A stretch of 64,000 bases of DNA. It comes from Chrysoperla carnea (Eukaryota; Arthropoda; Insecta; Neuroptera; Chrysopidae). The first letter of the stretch is position 1; each line of letters starts with the position of its first letter. The DNA lies in NCBI RefSeq assembly GCF_905475395.1, contig NC_058338.1:12538935-12602934 (forward strand). Reading direction: 5' to 3'. Positions 23,221 to 40,800 of this stretch are shown piece by piece. Both the position numbers and the translations under genes were made by a program. The notes beneath the pieces are model-generated. The model searched no databases and was not told where the DNA came from. It saw only the letters and a program-made list of their open reading frames with translations.

Positions 23221-26200
23221 ATGAAACAGAAACTACACGCTTCTAAAAGCATCTATAATGACTTTTATGCAGGTAAGTTGTATTATTTATTTATTTTATT
23301 TTGTCGATGTATAAATATTTTTACAAATAAAATATAAAAATACTAAATATAGAATTAATTTTGCATTATCTTTAATAAGTACTTCATAAAATGAATGCAT
23401 TGTTTTGTAAAAAATCAATAAAAATAGAAAAGTAATTTTATAAGCCGCAATTTGGTTTTGTATTTTTTTAAATGTTTGTACTAGCCCGAGCAAGGTTTTA
23501 AAGGAAGGGCAAACTGGAATAGTTGAAAAAAATCTGGTATGCATATTGTATGTATGAATTTCAAAGGCGAAATATTATTTGAGATTGGTTGCCATTTTGT
23601 AGTTTTTAGTCAATATATTAGCAGTCTATTTTATAAAATATATGTCTGTAAGTTTTTTATAACATGTATTGTCTGTGGTTTCCGTGCCAGTCCACACAAA
23701 TATGACATAAATAAATAAATAGCTAACCTATAAATGATTAAATGCTTTTATTAAATTATGTCTATCGCAGAAAAAATTAATTTTGGTACGATTTTAAATA
23801 TACCATTGTCTAAATAATCCTAATCGCTTATATTAAATGTTTGCACATTTTTAACCCTTAAAGTACACTAACTATTATCGAATTGAATTTTAGGCCGTAG
23901 CGGCATTCAAATATAATCCCATTAAATACAATAAAGTAAATTGAAATAAAAAAAATCAATTAAACTCATCAGTAAATAAATAATTTTTCTAAAATATATA
24001 AAGATTGTTTTTTTTTTCACTGTCTTCTTTGAGTACCTAGCTCTTGATAGTTTTTCTTATCTAATCTGAAGTAGTTTTAACTTAAGTGTATTTTGTCTCT
24101 TATCTAATCAAAAGGTACATATTTACAGGTAAATATGTGTTGTTACACTTCTGTATCTTACGTTTACTATCAGTTTGGATTGTAAATACTTGGTATGTTC
24201 CGGACGAGTATTGGCAATCTACGGAAGTTGCTCACAACTTTGTATTTGGCTATGGATATTTAACATGGGAGTGGAAAACTGGATTACGTAGCTACATATA
24301 TCCACTTTTTATAGCGGGCATTTATAAAACATTAGCATTTCTTCATTTAGATTCAGCTTATTTATTGGTAAATCTTCTATTAATAAAACCCGTTATCCCA
24401 TAATGAAACGAAAATTATATGAGTCCTTTTACCTTCCCTTTTGTGGATTGATAAAGTAAGTTTGGTACTTTGGTAATAAAAAAATTGAAATTCGACCCTT
24501 TCGAAAGATGTATTTAACTTCTTAACAATTTTCCCACGAAAAATCAATCCTGTTAAATATTTTTGTTGTTGAATTTTGTCTGATGCACTGAGATATATGT
24601 ATCATAATTATCGTGAATCCAAAATCTTTTTATATAAAATAGTCGAAAATCGAAAAAAGTGATTTCCATAAATTTGGAAACTGCAAGAAACTCTTTTTAC
24701 CAGAAAATGAAGAGATTTAAACCATTTCCATCTTTCTCCGATTTAATTAGCCTAAACCCCTTTAATTGAGGTTTGTTTAATGGGTTATGAATGTTGAAAA
24801 TAGCTCTCGGCTTATAACAACTTTTAAAAGTATAAAAATCATTTTGAGGAATATTCTTCGAAAAAATTAACATTTAAAAAAATTTTTGTGACTCATATGA
24901 TTTGTTGCCCTACAGTTCTAACCGTTTGATGCCTTGAGGCGTGTATTGCATTTTAAAGCAGATACTATCTCTTTAACTGTTAGATCAAAGTTAGGCTAGT
25001 TATTTTTCGCAAAAAATTTGAAACGTTAAAAATTGCTTCAACTCGAGAGCTGTCCATTTTCAACTTGTTTTATGATCGGATTTGTTGCAACTGTATTTGT
25101 TGCGCGTAGTCAAATTAACTAACACTCGATACGTATGTAATATTTCTTTTATCGAAACGAACCAATTTTCATCGATTTTATGCGTAACTTTTTTATCTAA
25201 ACTTCTTCATAGGGTGATTTAGTTTCAAGTCTTTTTAAGTCGAAATATTCATAAACATTGCTTCTAACACAGCTCTCTTACTGCTAAACTTACCTTTACC
25301 ATTCTTCAAAAAACATTGCCAATTTAAAAGAACCTTCTAGAACAATTGTTTCCAATCCCTTCAAGTCTCTTTTCATTTGATCACTGGAATATTATTTGAT
25401 TGAGGATAGACTTAATAGAAATTCATGTAAAATTGTAGGTCATATCACCTCGAATAGCTCAAGCATTATTGAGTGCATATTCCGATTATTGTTTTTACAA
25501 ATGGACTGGAGGCAAAAAATGGGCTGTATTTTTAATTACCACACAATGGTTTTGGTTCTACACAGCTTCACGTACGTTAATCAACACATTTGAAACATCA
25601 GTCACTGTTATTGCATTGTCTATATTTCCATGGAAGGGATCCAAATATGAGAGTAAGTCTAATAATTCAAAGTTTATAAGTTTATATAAATATTACACAA
25701 TTTTATAACCAATGATAACTGGGAATTGCAACCCCGGCAACTGGCGATAATAATTTGTATTAATGTAAACAGGAAATGGATCCATTTTCAGCAGTTCCAA
25801 TTTATACTACCAAATTACTTACCATTTATTAATAGTGGGTGGATTTATAATATATACATATACACTGTGTTCCATTTATATGGGCCATTCTTTAATAAGA
25901 TATATTTTATTTTCGTTTCAATAACTACGTAATTCAACTTATTAAGGATTATCATACTTGTAGCAAATGACTTGAAATTTTGTGTCAGTCTTTCTATTAG
26001 TATTTGTTATTTCATTTATTAGGTTTGGGAAGTACAACATTTTTGTGGATTGTGGCTGTACTTGGTGAAATCCGCCCTACTGCAGGAATTCATTGGTTAC
26101 CTCTATGTGCGTATCATTTTTATTTGCAACGTACAAGATGGAAATGGTTGATATTTCGATATATTTATATAGGGTAAGTTACGATTTATTATGGTTTACT

Positions 26201-28267
26201 CATCTTTACCGTATTTGTAAACAAATTAAAGTTGTTCTCAATAACAAAGTTAAAATCAACCTGGAAAATTTCGGTTTGTTTTTCATTAAATTCGTTTTGT
26301 TTTTTTGCACACAAATACAAGTGAGTACTTGATTAACTCTCTTACGAATGTGATAATTGTCTCTTTTGCATATTTTCCGTTATTTCACAAGAATGATAGA
26401 ATTGATATTTTATTCTTTTTATTTCAGGATTACGGTATTAACAATAACAACCACAATCAATTCATTATGCTACGGAAAATTAACGATTAGTATATGGGAA
26501 TTTTTAAAAGCAAATATTTTCCAGAATGTTAGTGGATTTTATGGTGTTTTACCATGGTATTGGTATTTTACAGTGGGATTGCCAACTATTCTAGGCGTTC
26601 ATACTTTACCATTTGTGTGGTCATTGTTTAAGCTTCTACAAAATGGACGATATAAAACAAATGAATTAGTTTTGATAATTACAATAATTTTTACATTATG
26701 CGTTTATAGTTTCATACCACATAAGGAATTTCGATTTATGTTACCCATTTTACCAATGTGTCTTTATATTTGTGTCGATTATTTGGCACCATGGAGTTCA
26801 AAAATTAATCGGTACGTATGCAAAATCGTTAATTTTTTTCAGCTTTGTATGAAATGCGCGAACCGCATCAGCCTTTAATAATAATCCATTTTCATAGCTA
26901 TCAAAATTCATTTTTTTCTGTTTTCAGACTTTACGTATGGCTTGTTGCTGTTACAATACTAACATCTAGTTCGGTACCAATCTATTATTTTAGTAGTGTT
27001 CATCAACGAGGTGTTCTAAATGTTATGCCTGTTCTACAAAAAATTGCTTCTAAACGACCAAACGATACTACTTTCTTATTCTTAATGCCATGCCACTCAA
27101 CACCTTTATATAGGTAAAAGAAAAACAAAATTATAAATCGATATTAAACATATAAAATTAATATCGTCATACGCCATGGTATTGGCCTCATTGGGAAACA
27201 AATTTTATACCATTTAGGTTTAAATATAATTTTGTCATCGTGACTGGAAGAGTAATCTGGAGATCGTAGTTGCGACCTTTTTACCGAGCTACGGGAGTAT
27301 ACCGGTAATATCGCGACATATGTTTTTGTTGAAATAGTCTTAGGTTTTGTAGTGGTTTATCGGTGCAACCCAAAGCTATAACAACCTATCTCCATAAGTG
27401 TAAGTTTACACAAATTATTCTGTCGCAGGTCTAGTTATGGTGAAGTAACAAGACAAGTTATTTACGGGCCTCGAGCTGGTTTAATCCAATACTGAGCACA
27501 AGTCACCTGGCAGCTGTCCAATTGACTCCCACTAAGGACAGTGTGGTTATGCATCATACATACTTTACGTTTCATTGAAGCCAGTCATGATGCTTTTAGG
27601 CCCTAAAACATATTTAAACAAAAAAGGGATACCCAATATACCAATATTATGGCAATTGATATTATTTTTATATGTTTAAACCTCCTTTAGAATTGACAGG
27701 ATTCTTAAAATTTTTCAATATTGATTTTTAGTCATTTACATGTGAATGTGCCAGCTCGAATTTTAACATGTGAACCTGATTTTACGAACAGTCCAAACTA
27801 TCGTGATGAAGCTGATTTATTTTATGAGAATCCTGTTGAATGGATATCATTAAATTTTCCTGCAAAATCTGATTTACCTTCTCACATAATTGCTTTCGAT
27901 CATTTACATGATTCGAGTAGTATATTTTCAAGGTTAGTTGTTTATTTATTTATTGGAGGATTTACTTAGAAAAGTATACGTTCCTTCAATCATTTAGCAA
28001 GATTTCTTCCTTATGAGAAATAGCTTAAGGTGTTAAGTAAATAAAAGTTGTATAATTCAAGGGGCATTTTTTGTATCAATATCTCAAACATTTTTATCAT
28101 CCCTTGTTAAATGCGCCACTTTTTTTGTGGGGCAGTATATATTAGAAGCACTAAAGTACTAAATTTATGTTTTTAGGTATAAAAAAATACATTCGGAACA
28201 TCATACAGATATTCCTTCAGGAAGAGTAGGGCGTATGGTGAACGTTTATCAATACATGGACTATTAA
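23221..28267 (+). CDS. PIG-B: GPI mannosyltransferase 3 (PIG-B), 8 exons
   Basis: Exons: 23221-23272, 24129-24367, 25439-25652, 26023-26173, 26428-26811, 26928-27113, 27732-27932, 28177-28267. Phases close, giving about 505 residues (human PIGB 554). It is a multi-pass ER membrane enzyme that adds the third mannose to the GPI anchor precursor. GT22 landmarks: the first luminal loop WYVPDEYWQSTEVAHNF with the acidic DE pair (about residues 40-55), RPTAGIHWLPL, and FIPHKEFRFMLPI, the HKEXRF signature. Exon 1 has no homology of its own; I chose it because its ATG, its GTAAGT donor and its phase 1 end fit exon 2, which has no ATG of its own. Confidence 0.92.
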
Positions 28268-29759
28268 CATATTTTTGAGATGCATTTACGTAACTGAAAT
28301 TGTTTTTTTTACACAATAATCAGAAAAAGTATTATTAGTTAATGTTTTTGCAATTTGCGACTCCAAGGATTTAAAGGTAACACAGTGATCGAATTGTCAT
28401 AGCCTTAATAACCTTTCTAGTCAATTAGTAGAGAATTTACTTTCATTTTATTATTTTATTATTGGACTTGTAAATTAAGATTTTAGCACTATAATGGCAC
28501 GAATGTCGTTACCCAATCAACTGTTTTATGTTGACAATATTTTGTACTATTTGCCTAGTAAAGCATTTTTATCGAATTTATTTGATTTTTAATCGAACAA
28601 AAATTTTTTGTATAAAAATATAATATATTTTTTTAACATCATAGAAACAAAATACAAACTAGAATGATTATCTACAGATCACTAATTGGTCGATCACTTA
28701 TCATAAATTTCGACCCAATAAATGTGTTCTTTTTGTACCTTAGTATATACACTATTTACACTGAATATAAGTAGAGAGAGAGAATCGTATAATGCTGAAA
28801 TGGCAACATTCTTTTCTACTTTTAGTTACTACTTCGTGTACTACACCGAGTCAAAAAAGTAACAAAAATTTACACTAATATTTGTTTCTGTTCTTTATTG
28901 TTGCATTCTTTTCATATTACACCAAACTGAACTTACTGGTTTAAAATTTAAAACCACAAATATTTTCTCTTAGCTTATAAAAAATGTAAGGTAAAATGTA
29001 AGGGGTGGGCTTGATTTAAAAAATATGACGCATTTTTTTTAGTATTTCGTTCGTATGTTTGTATGTGTCCATTTTTATTTCGTGCATTGCACTTCGATGC
29101 AAAAGAAACGCTAGCGCAGCTATAACTTCTGCCTTTTCGTTACCAAATTTTGCCAATTCCCCCGTTTGAGTTGAATGTCCTTGTGTAGTCTCCATACCTA
29201 GACCTTGAGAATCTGAATGAATTTTAATGGCTGTCACACAATAAAAAAACATAAGTAAGTGTAAGCCGTAATTGTAAATTACCTAGTCATACCTTAGTAT
29301 TTTATGGTCCCAACCACCTGATATAACATTCGCGTTCCCAACTGTCAAAACGTAAGACATTTGTTTGGCCATAATTAAAATGAAAAGGTCTATTGTACCG
29401 GAATATTGATACCAAACAATTAATAAGTTTGGCAATAAATAATTTTTTGTGGTAGAGTGATAATTTTTTTTATATTAACGGAGCTTTTTTATTTATTTTT
29501 ATTTTTTATTAAGATTATTTTAACAAATTATGCTTTGCTAAATAAACAATAAGGAAGTTTTGAAGTTAAATTTTGAAATATTATAAAACGTGTTTAGATA
29601 TCGTTTAGGTTTTAATAAAATTTTGAACTGGATTGTTTGCATTGCTCTAAATATTGAACCATGTTTTTCAAATTTATTTTTGATTGTAATCGTTATAAAA
29701 TATAGTTTTGTTTTAATAAAAAACCATTTGTTTTTTAAATCCATGATATTATTTTAATT
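28268..29759. other. Intergenic between convergent PIG-B and protease 1
   Basis: AT-rich 3' flanks of two convergent genes. Apart from the short open frame at 29016-29252 (separate entry) nothing is recognised. Confidence 0.5.
29016..29252 (-). CDS. Unrecognised short open frame, 78 codons
   Basis: ATG at 29252, stop at 29016. Its base composition is less AT-biased than its surroundings and it contains a plausible helix (EKAEVIAALAFLLHRSAMHE). No signal peptide or known domain is seen. It may be an exon or exon fragment: a TTTATTGTGTGACAG acceptor-like stretch lies just inside the frame. Function not assigned. Confidence 0.2.
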   Translation of the reverse strand: MFFYCVTAIKIHSDSQGLGMETTQGHSTQTGELAKFGNEKAEVIAALAFLLHRSAMHEIKMDTYKHTNEILKKMRHIF

Positions 29760-33303
<3,544 letters not shown>

Positions 33304-33884
33304 ATTTTCATTATCACTTAAGATGGTTTAACGGATATTTGGACAAAATTCAACACATTAACTTATTATAAAACCTTACTTATTGTAAAAATTTTCATTA
33401 TTTTTCCAATAGCAGCTATTGCTACGTAGGTATGTCTTCTGAATACGTGGGATTTTTAGATTTAGATTATTAATTACAGTATTTAATATGACTTATTAAT
33501 TATTAAAAATTTTGTAAATAATTTCATGCTAAAATATGATATTAATGATTTTTTTGCTGATTTAAAATCAATAAATAGAAATTTTATAAAAAAAATAATA
33601 GGTAGATAATATTTAATCTTTCTTTTTGGATCATATTGCCGTTAATACGCTTCGATTGGTAATATAACTCAACGAAGTCGATATTATTTTTCATTCGCAC
33701 TATATCGATCAGGATAAAAGTTAAGAAAAACCTCACCCGACTCGAAACGACTCGACCGAGAGTTATGAAATTCTTTTCGGATCATATTGCCTTTAATACC
33801 CGTCGATCGACACCTCAACGAAATCGATATCATTTTTTGCTCACGCGATATCGACGAGGAAAAAATGTCTACGGGCGTACGTAT

Positions 33885-33918
<34 letters not shown>

Positions 33919-35330
33919 TTCTTCTCCAAAGTAGTGTTAATGCTTTGTCCTAACGATGAAAGGTAGAAATATGTAGAAAATTCGATTTCGAAAATCGGAC
34001 CCATTACAATAACTTCTTATAGCGGGAAGTGAAAAAAAAGGTCGGTAATAATTATTAATTATTATTACAGAAGTTGATCTTGGTAGTTACATTTTATGAA
34101 ATACATACATGAAAGCAGATGATGTAATCTGTAAATATGCTGAACAACCCACAATCCCAGTAAACACCCACATTGGGTATAGGTATATCCCAAAATTAAG
34201 TTATAATGTGTACTAAAAAATTTTTAACGGCACTTCAGTCTATACGTAGTTTTCTCCAAAATTATTGATTGAATTCTAGTATCTACCAATTAATTATCTA
34301 CGCATTTAAAAAACAAATTGAATTAATCAATTTTATGCTTGGAAAATTCCAAGCAATTGTCTGTCTAGTTTGGATGACAATGCATTTTTATGGTAAGCAT
34401 GACTGGATTTTTCCATCGCTTCCACAATATTTGATATACATGCCATTTTAGTTATGAAAAAATTATTTTTAAAGAACAAGCTTTTTTTTTCAATAATACA
34501 TAACATATAACGAAAGGGACATAGTTTATACCGGGTTTCCCACGGCACATCTCATTTTTTTTTGTAGGTAAATCATAATTTCCTTTTTTTTATGCGTGAT
34601 AGAATTATAAATCGTCTAGATCGTAAAAAACGTTGATTATTAGGTAGGTAAAACCTAATTATTATCAATTTAATTATTAAATTAAATAAATGAATTAAAA
34701 TATAAATAAATAATAATAATATTTACCTTATATTGTAAAAATAACATTAAGAAAAATAAAATAAAACATTTTTTTAATATGAACACTTTATGAAATACCA
34801 GCATATTGTAAAAATTAAAATGGATATATTTTGGCCCAAAAAATAAAAATCTAATATTTTTATTAATTATTAAAGTACGTGGTCCAATACTCCAATGTCA
34901 ATGCAACTATTAAAAATGATTTTCATAACTGGCTATATCGCTCTATACAAAAATAATTTAATGATTTTTTCATTTGATAAGAAATGTATGAGCCAGAAAA
35001 CTCTACAATAATTTTCAACATATGGAAGAAAAACATGACCTCAAAATCAAAATTGTATATAATTTGTGTATGCCGAAATTTTTGTTTGTTTGTATTTGTA
35101 AGAGAGAATTTTAGAAGTATTTAGGATCAAAAATTATTCATTAAGCTTTATGAATATATTAATCAACATTTTTGGGTTGTTGGAACCTATAAATATTTGA
35201 TTTGGAAAATTTAATGGACTGTATTTTGATTTGATAAACATGAAAAATAATTTTAGTTGCAATAATAAAAAAAAAAAAATCGTGAGCAGCAGAGATCCAT
35301 TCCTAAGGTCATTTTTACACCATGCTTATG
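33304..35330. other. Spacer between protease genes 1 and 2, part 1
   Basis: No gene seen. It contains an interspersed element with a CA-dinucleotide run (33625-34040, separate entry) and otherwise AT-rich single-copy-looking sequence. Satellite B follows. Confidence 0.5.
33625..34040. repeat. Interspersed element with internal duplication and (CA)n
   Basis: GGATCATATTGCC starts two diverged copies about 151 bases apart (33628 and 33779). They are followed by a CA-dinucleotide run of about 30 bases (33888-33916) and an ACTTCTTATAGCGGGAAGTG end. The layout suggests an old non-LTR or SINE-type tail. The plus- and minus-strand open frames across the CA run are artefacts. Confidence 0.5.
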
Positions 35331-37645
35331 ATGTTTAAACTTTATATATCTGTCTTTAATAAATCCGGATAAAATTTGGATCTGATAGAGCAAATTTAAA
35401 TTTTTTTAATTCTGATGGTGTCATAAAGTTCGCTTTTTTTGATAACACAGGCAAATTTGATCCGATCTTATTGGAATTTTTTTTGAAAATACTAATTTTG
35501 GGCCATTCTCTTCAGCTGTGATGTAAATTTTTCGTTAGCTATCATTTATGTGCTTAATTCCGCTACAGGACTCCACATTCTTGAAATCTATTACAGCTAG
35601 GTTACTTTTGATGACAAATTTGAAAAGTTTGACCAAAATTTTGTAGGATTATATACTTGGTTTATCAAAATTGGATAAAATTTGGATGTGATAGAGCAAA
35701 ATGAAATTTTTTGGATTCTGATGACGTCATAAAGTTCAAAAATTCGATTTTTTGATAACAGCGGCAAATTTGATCCGATCTTATTGGAATTTTTTTTGAA
35801 ACCCACTAATTTTGGGTCATTCTTTTCAACTGTAATGTCAGTTTTTCCCTAGCTATCATTTATGTGCTTGATTCCGGGACCAGGACTCCACATTCTTGAA
35901 ACCTATTAGAGCTAGGTTAATTTTGATCACAAATTTGAAAAATATGACCCAAATTTAGTTGGATTACATACTTGGTTTATCAAAATTGGATAAAATTTGG
36001 ATGTGATAGAGCAAAATGAAATTTTTTTGATTCTGATGACGTCATAAAGTTCAAAAAATCGATTTTTTTGATAACACCGGCAAATTTGATCCGATCTTAT
36101 TGGAATTTTTTTTGAAACCCACTAATTTTGGGTCATTCTTTTCAACTGTAATGTCAATTTTTCCCTAGCTATCATTTATGTGCTTGATTCCGGGACCAGG
36201 ACTCCACATTCTTGAAACCTATTAGAGCTAGGTTAATTTTGATCACAAATTTGAAAAATATGACCCAAATTTAGTAGGATTACATACTTGGTTTATCAAA
36301 ATTGGATAAAATTTGGATGTGATAGAGCAAAATGAAATTTTTTGGATTCTGATGACGTCATAAAGTTCAAAAATTCGATTTTTTTGATAACACCGGCAAA
36401 TTTGATCCGATCTTATTGGAATTTTTTTTAAAACCCACTAATTTTGGGTCATTCTTTTCAACTGTAATGTCAGTTTTTCCCTAGCTATCATTTATGTGCT
36501 TGATTCCGGGACCAGGACTCCACATTCTTGAAACCTATTAGAGCTAGGTTAATTTTGATCACAAATTTGAAAAATATGACCCAAATTTAGTAGGATTACA
36601 TACTTGGTTTATCAAAATTGGATAAAATTTGGATGTGATAGAGCAAAATGAAATTTTTTTGATTCTGATGACGTCATAAAGTTCAAAAATTCGATTTTTT
36701 GATAACAGCGGCAAATTTGATCCGATCTTATTGGAATTTTTTTTAAAACCCACTAATTTTGGGTCATTCTTTTCAGCTGTGATGTCAGTTTTTCCCTAGC
36801 TATCACTTATGTGCTTGATTCCGGGACCAAGACTCCACATTCTTGAAACCTATTAGAGCTAGGTTAATTTTGATCACAAATTTGAAAAATATGACCCAAA
36901 TTTAGTAGGATTACATACTTAGTTTATCAAAATTGGATAAAATTTGGATATAATAGAGCAAAATTAAACTTTTTGTTTTAAGCCCAACCCAACCCAACCC
37001 AACAGTTAAAAAATATATAATTTCGGTATGTAAATTCGATTTTTTTGGTAACACAGGCAAATTTGATCCGATCTTATTGGACTTTTTTTTGAAACCCACT
37101 AATTTTGGGGTATTCTTTTCAGCTGTGATGTCAATTTTTCGCTAGCTATCACTTATGTGTTTAATTCCGGGATCAGAACTCCATATTGTTAAAATCTATT
37201 AGAGCTAGGTTAATTTTGATCACAAATTTGAAAAATATGACCCAAATTTAGTAGGATTACATACTTGGTTTATCAAAATTGGATAAAATTTGAATGTGAT
37301 AGAGCAAAATTAAATTTTTTGGATTCTGATGACGTCATAAAGTTAAAAAATTTGATTATTTTGATAACACCGGCAAATTTGATCCGATCTTATTGGACTT
37401 TTTTTTGAAACCCACTAATTTTGGGGTATTCTTTTCAGCTGTGATGTCAATTTTTCGCTAGCTATCACTTATGTGTTTAATTCCGGGATCAGAACTCCAT
37501 ATTGTTAAAATCTATTAGAGCTAGGTTAATTTTGATCACAAATTTGAAAAGTATGACCCAAATTTAGTAGGATTGCATACTTGGTTTATCAAAATTTTAT
37601 AAAATTTGGATGCGATAGAGCAAAATTAAATTTTTTGGATTCTGA
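35330..37645 (+). repeat. Satellite B array 2, about 316-bp units, about 7 copies
   Basis: GACGTCA cores at 35722, 36038, 36354, 36669 and 37330 (spacing 316, 316, 315, then a double step), with a degenerate first unit and one unit (36970-37045) where the core is replaced by unrelated sequence. Same orientation and same unit as array 1 (11925-12950). The ends are ragged. Minus-strand 60-70 codon frames inside units are by-products of the repeat. Confidence 0.92.
36978..37002. repeat. (CCCAA)n insertion within a satellite B unit
   Basis: Four tandem CCCAA-like words inside a segment that replaces the GACGTCA core of one unit. They differ from the TTAGG insect telomere repeat. Confidence 0.6.
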
Positions 37646-37842
37646 TATCAATGTAAATATCATGAATTTATCCTTAACAGTTTTGGTTCAGATTTTTGAA
37701 GCAAAAACAATTACTTTCAACCAGAAAAAATTGGACTTTAAATGAATTTAAAAAAAAAAAAACAACAAATTTTTTGTAGAATTGTGTATATATATAGAAG
37801 TTCATATTGATTGTTATCACAAATGATTTAAATTACATGGAT

Positions 37843-40800
37843 TTATAAATTATAGTTAATTAAATTATTGTACCATTGTAAATATTGATAATAACTATAG
37901 GGCCAATAATTTGTATAGTATCCCGGATATTTAGGCCCATTTACTTTGGATACAATCCAGTTCATATATTTGCTAACATCTGTGTAAAAACCTAACGAAT
38001 CTTCTTCGGCACAACCCCAACCAAACGATGTTATTCCTGAAATTTTTAAACTTAATTATAACTTCAAAATTTAGGATTTATTTAAAAGTTTGTTGGATTA
38101 TATGCACTATAATTCAGACAAGAACAAGTAAATAATCTCTTTTGCAAGAAATTTACATTAAGGTCTTGGATGAAGATATTTTTATATAAGTATAGAAATA
38201 TTAGAAAGCTTGTGTACCTTTTAATATCATTCGATTGTTTTGTCCCATAATTTGTAATGGGCCTCCACTATCTCCCTGGAAAAAATAAGTAATTTTATAT
38301 TTTATTACATTTTCTGTATATTTTATTGACTGCAAAGAAAGGATTATGTGATTTTTATTGATAAGTGATTTGGAGGCGTGGCTTAAAAAATATGGCTACG
38401 TATTGTGTGCAAACCGAGAGTTGACAGTTAATAAAAATTGAAGTGCCTATCGCCACTTTCCACCCCCTTCCCACTTTTATGTCGGAATATCATGTTTATC
38501 CGCTATTTTTAAGGCTTTCCGCATCTCTACAGCCAAGTTTAGTTATAGGGATGAAAATTTGTATGTAAGTTAAATTAGTTTCAATGGGAGGTTTCCTCCT
38601 TATCTTGTCTTACCTTAAAAACATAATAATGTATGTTTTTCGATCGTTTAGCACGGGTTTAAATCATATTTGTTTCATATTTCGAGTTTATCGATTTTTT
38701 AAAATTGTTATTTTTTATTCATTCGATAACAATATTTACCTGGCAAGAATCAATTGTTCCTTTTATATAACCAGCACATATTAAGGTATCCTTATGCTCT
38801 GTTTTAATTTCATGACCCTCCAACATTGACTCACATGTGCTGTATGGATAGATCAGAATTCTAGCTTCTTGTAACTCACATGCTAGTGACGATGAATTAT
38901 CAGGTATTCGCAATCCATATCCAATAATTAAAGCTTCACGTGATATTCGTGGTAGAGAAACTTCAAAAAAAAGTTGGAATATTAATTTTGATGTTTTATC
39001 ATGCCGAAACATAAAAACCAAAGTTGTGCGTTTTTGCTTGTAAGTAGTTCGCTTTTGCTAAGTAGTACAAATTTTGCAATTAAATGAAACTATTTTAGAC
39101 AGCTTCTTCCTAGTAAAAAGAACTCACACTACGCGGACTTACCTTTAAATGGCAAACAAATTGGAGTAAACTCATATGCTTTTTCGTCTAAAGTGATTAA
39201 AGCAATATCGTAGACAACTCCATCTTTTGAGTATTTTTCATGTACAACAACTGATTTTGATGTGAATTTTTTGATTCGATCTTTATGTTCCTCACGCTTA
39301 CAATTATCCGTTACACCTAAATAATAATCGTAAATTTTTTCTGGTGGTTGATAATTCCTGAAAAACAAACACAAAATATTTAGTTTTGACTATTAAAAGA
39401 TTCGGTGGGAAGTTCTAACCTTTTTTGCCCATGATACTTTCTATGGACCTATAGAAAGTATCATGGGCAATCATTAAATTAACCTGATTTTTATACTTTT
39501 TGGATCAAAAATACCCCATCCATCGAGTTTAATCAAATTCCAAAATTTTTTTTTGCATTAAAAATTGCAAAAAATCGAAAAATTTTGTTATTTCCAATTT
39601 CGATAAAACTTTGTATATAAGGTAATTTTGACTCAAAAATTACAAAAATCGGGTGCATTTGATGACTGGTCGAATAGTTTTTGAGATACGGACTAAAATC
39701 GATCCAATTTGTGCGATATTTCAGAAACTCGGCATCCAATCATTAAATTAACCGGATTTTTATACTTTTTGGATCAAAATTACCCCATCCACCGAGTTTC
39801 ATCAAATTCCAAAACAAAATTTTTTTTTCCGATTTTCTCGATTTTTTCAAAGGGGTACCCCTTAAAAAAATTGCAAAAAGTCGAAAAAATTTTGTTATCT
39901 CCAATTTCGATAAAACTCAGTATACAAGGTAATTTTGACCCAAAAAGTTCAAAAATCGGGTGCATTTGATAACTGGTCGAATAGTTTTTGAGATACGGAC
40001 TAAAATCGATCCAATTTTTGCAATATTTCAGAAACTCGGCATCCAATCATTAAATTAACCGGATTTTTATACTTTTTGGATCAAAATTACCCCATCCACC
40101 GAGTTTCATCAAATTCCAAAAAAAAATTTTTTTTTTGATTTTCTCGATTTTTTCAAAGGGGTACGTACCCCTTAAAATCAGTATATATAAGGTAATTTTG
40201 ACCTAAAAAATACAAAAATCGGGTGCATTTGTTGACTGGCCGAATAGTTTTTGAGATACGGACTAAAATCGATCCAAATATTGCGATATCTCAGAAACTC
40301 TGCATCCAACCATAGACCTCCAAGGTAAAGTGAATGTCTATTATTGAAATTTACACTTAATAAATTGAATCTATTTACGGTACAAAACAATGGGCTGCTG
40401 ATAACACATGTTGTCTGGTAATTAAAGTCCCACCACAAGAAAAGATTTTTCCATATTTTGCCTGTAATCCAACAAACCATGGATACTTATAATATCCAAC
40501 ATCATAACCACCGACAATTTTGCCAGGGATTGGGTCAGTAATTGGATTTGTGTTGATGATTCCACAATCAGCTTAAAATATATAATATAAAATTAATATT
40601 TAAATTATATTAATGGTTTGGGAGCCAGCGAAAAATTTTTATAACCAAAACCCCTCTGGCAGGTTTTTTTAGATAGGTATTATGATGATATACCTAGCAG
40701 CTTCTAGAGATCGTCAGCCATGGTTGAGTTGGGAAGTGGCAGCCTTTCATTTACGTAATTGTAACTTTTGATCGGCGATTATTAATTTAACTATCCTGCA

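Noticed and set aside
33684-34004. Frame with a run of Val-Cys residues
   Set aside because: It is the translated CA microsatellite of an interspersed element.
36978-37002. Interstitial telomere repeat
   Set aside because: The word is CCCAA, not the insect CCTAA (TTAGG), and there are only four copies.
35597-37099. Repeated MGFKKNSNKIGSN-type frames as genes
   Set aside because: By-products of satellite B units; no independent sign of coding.
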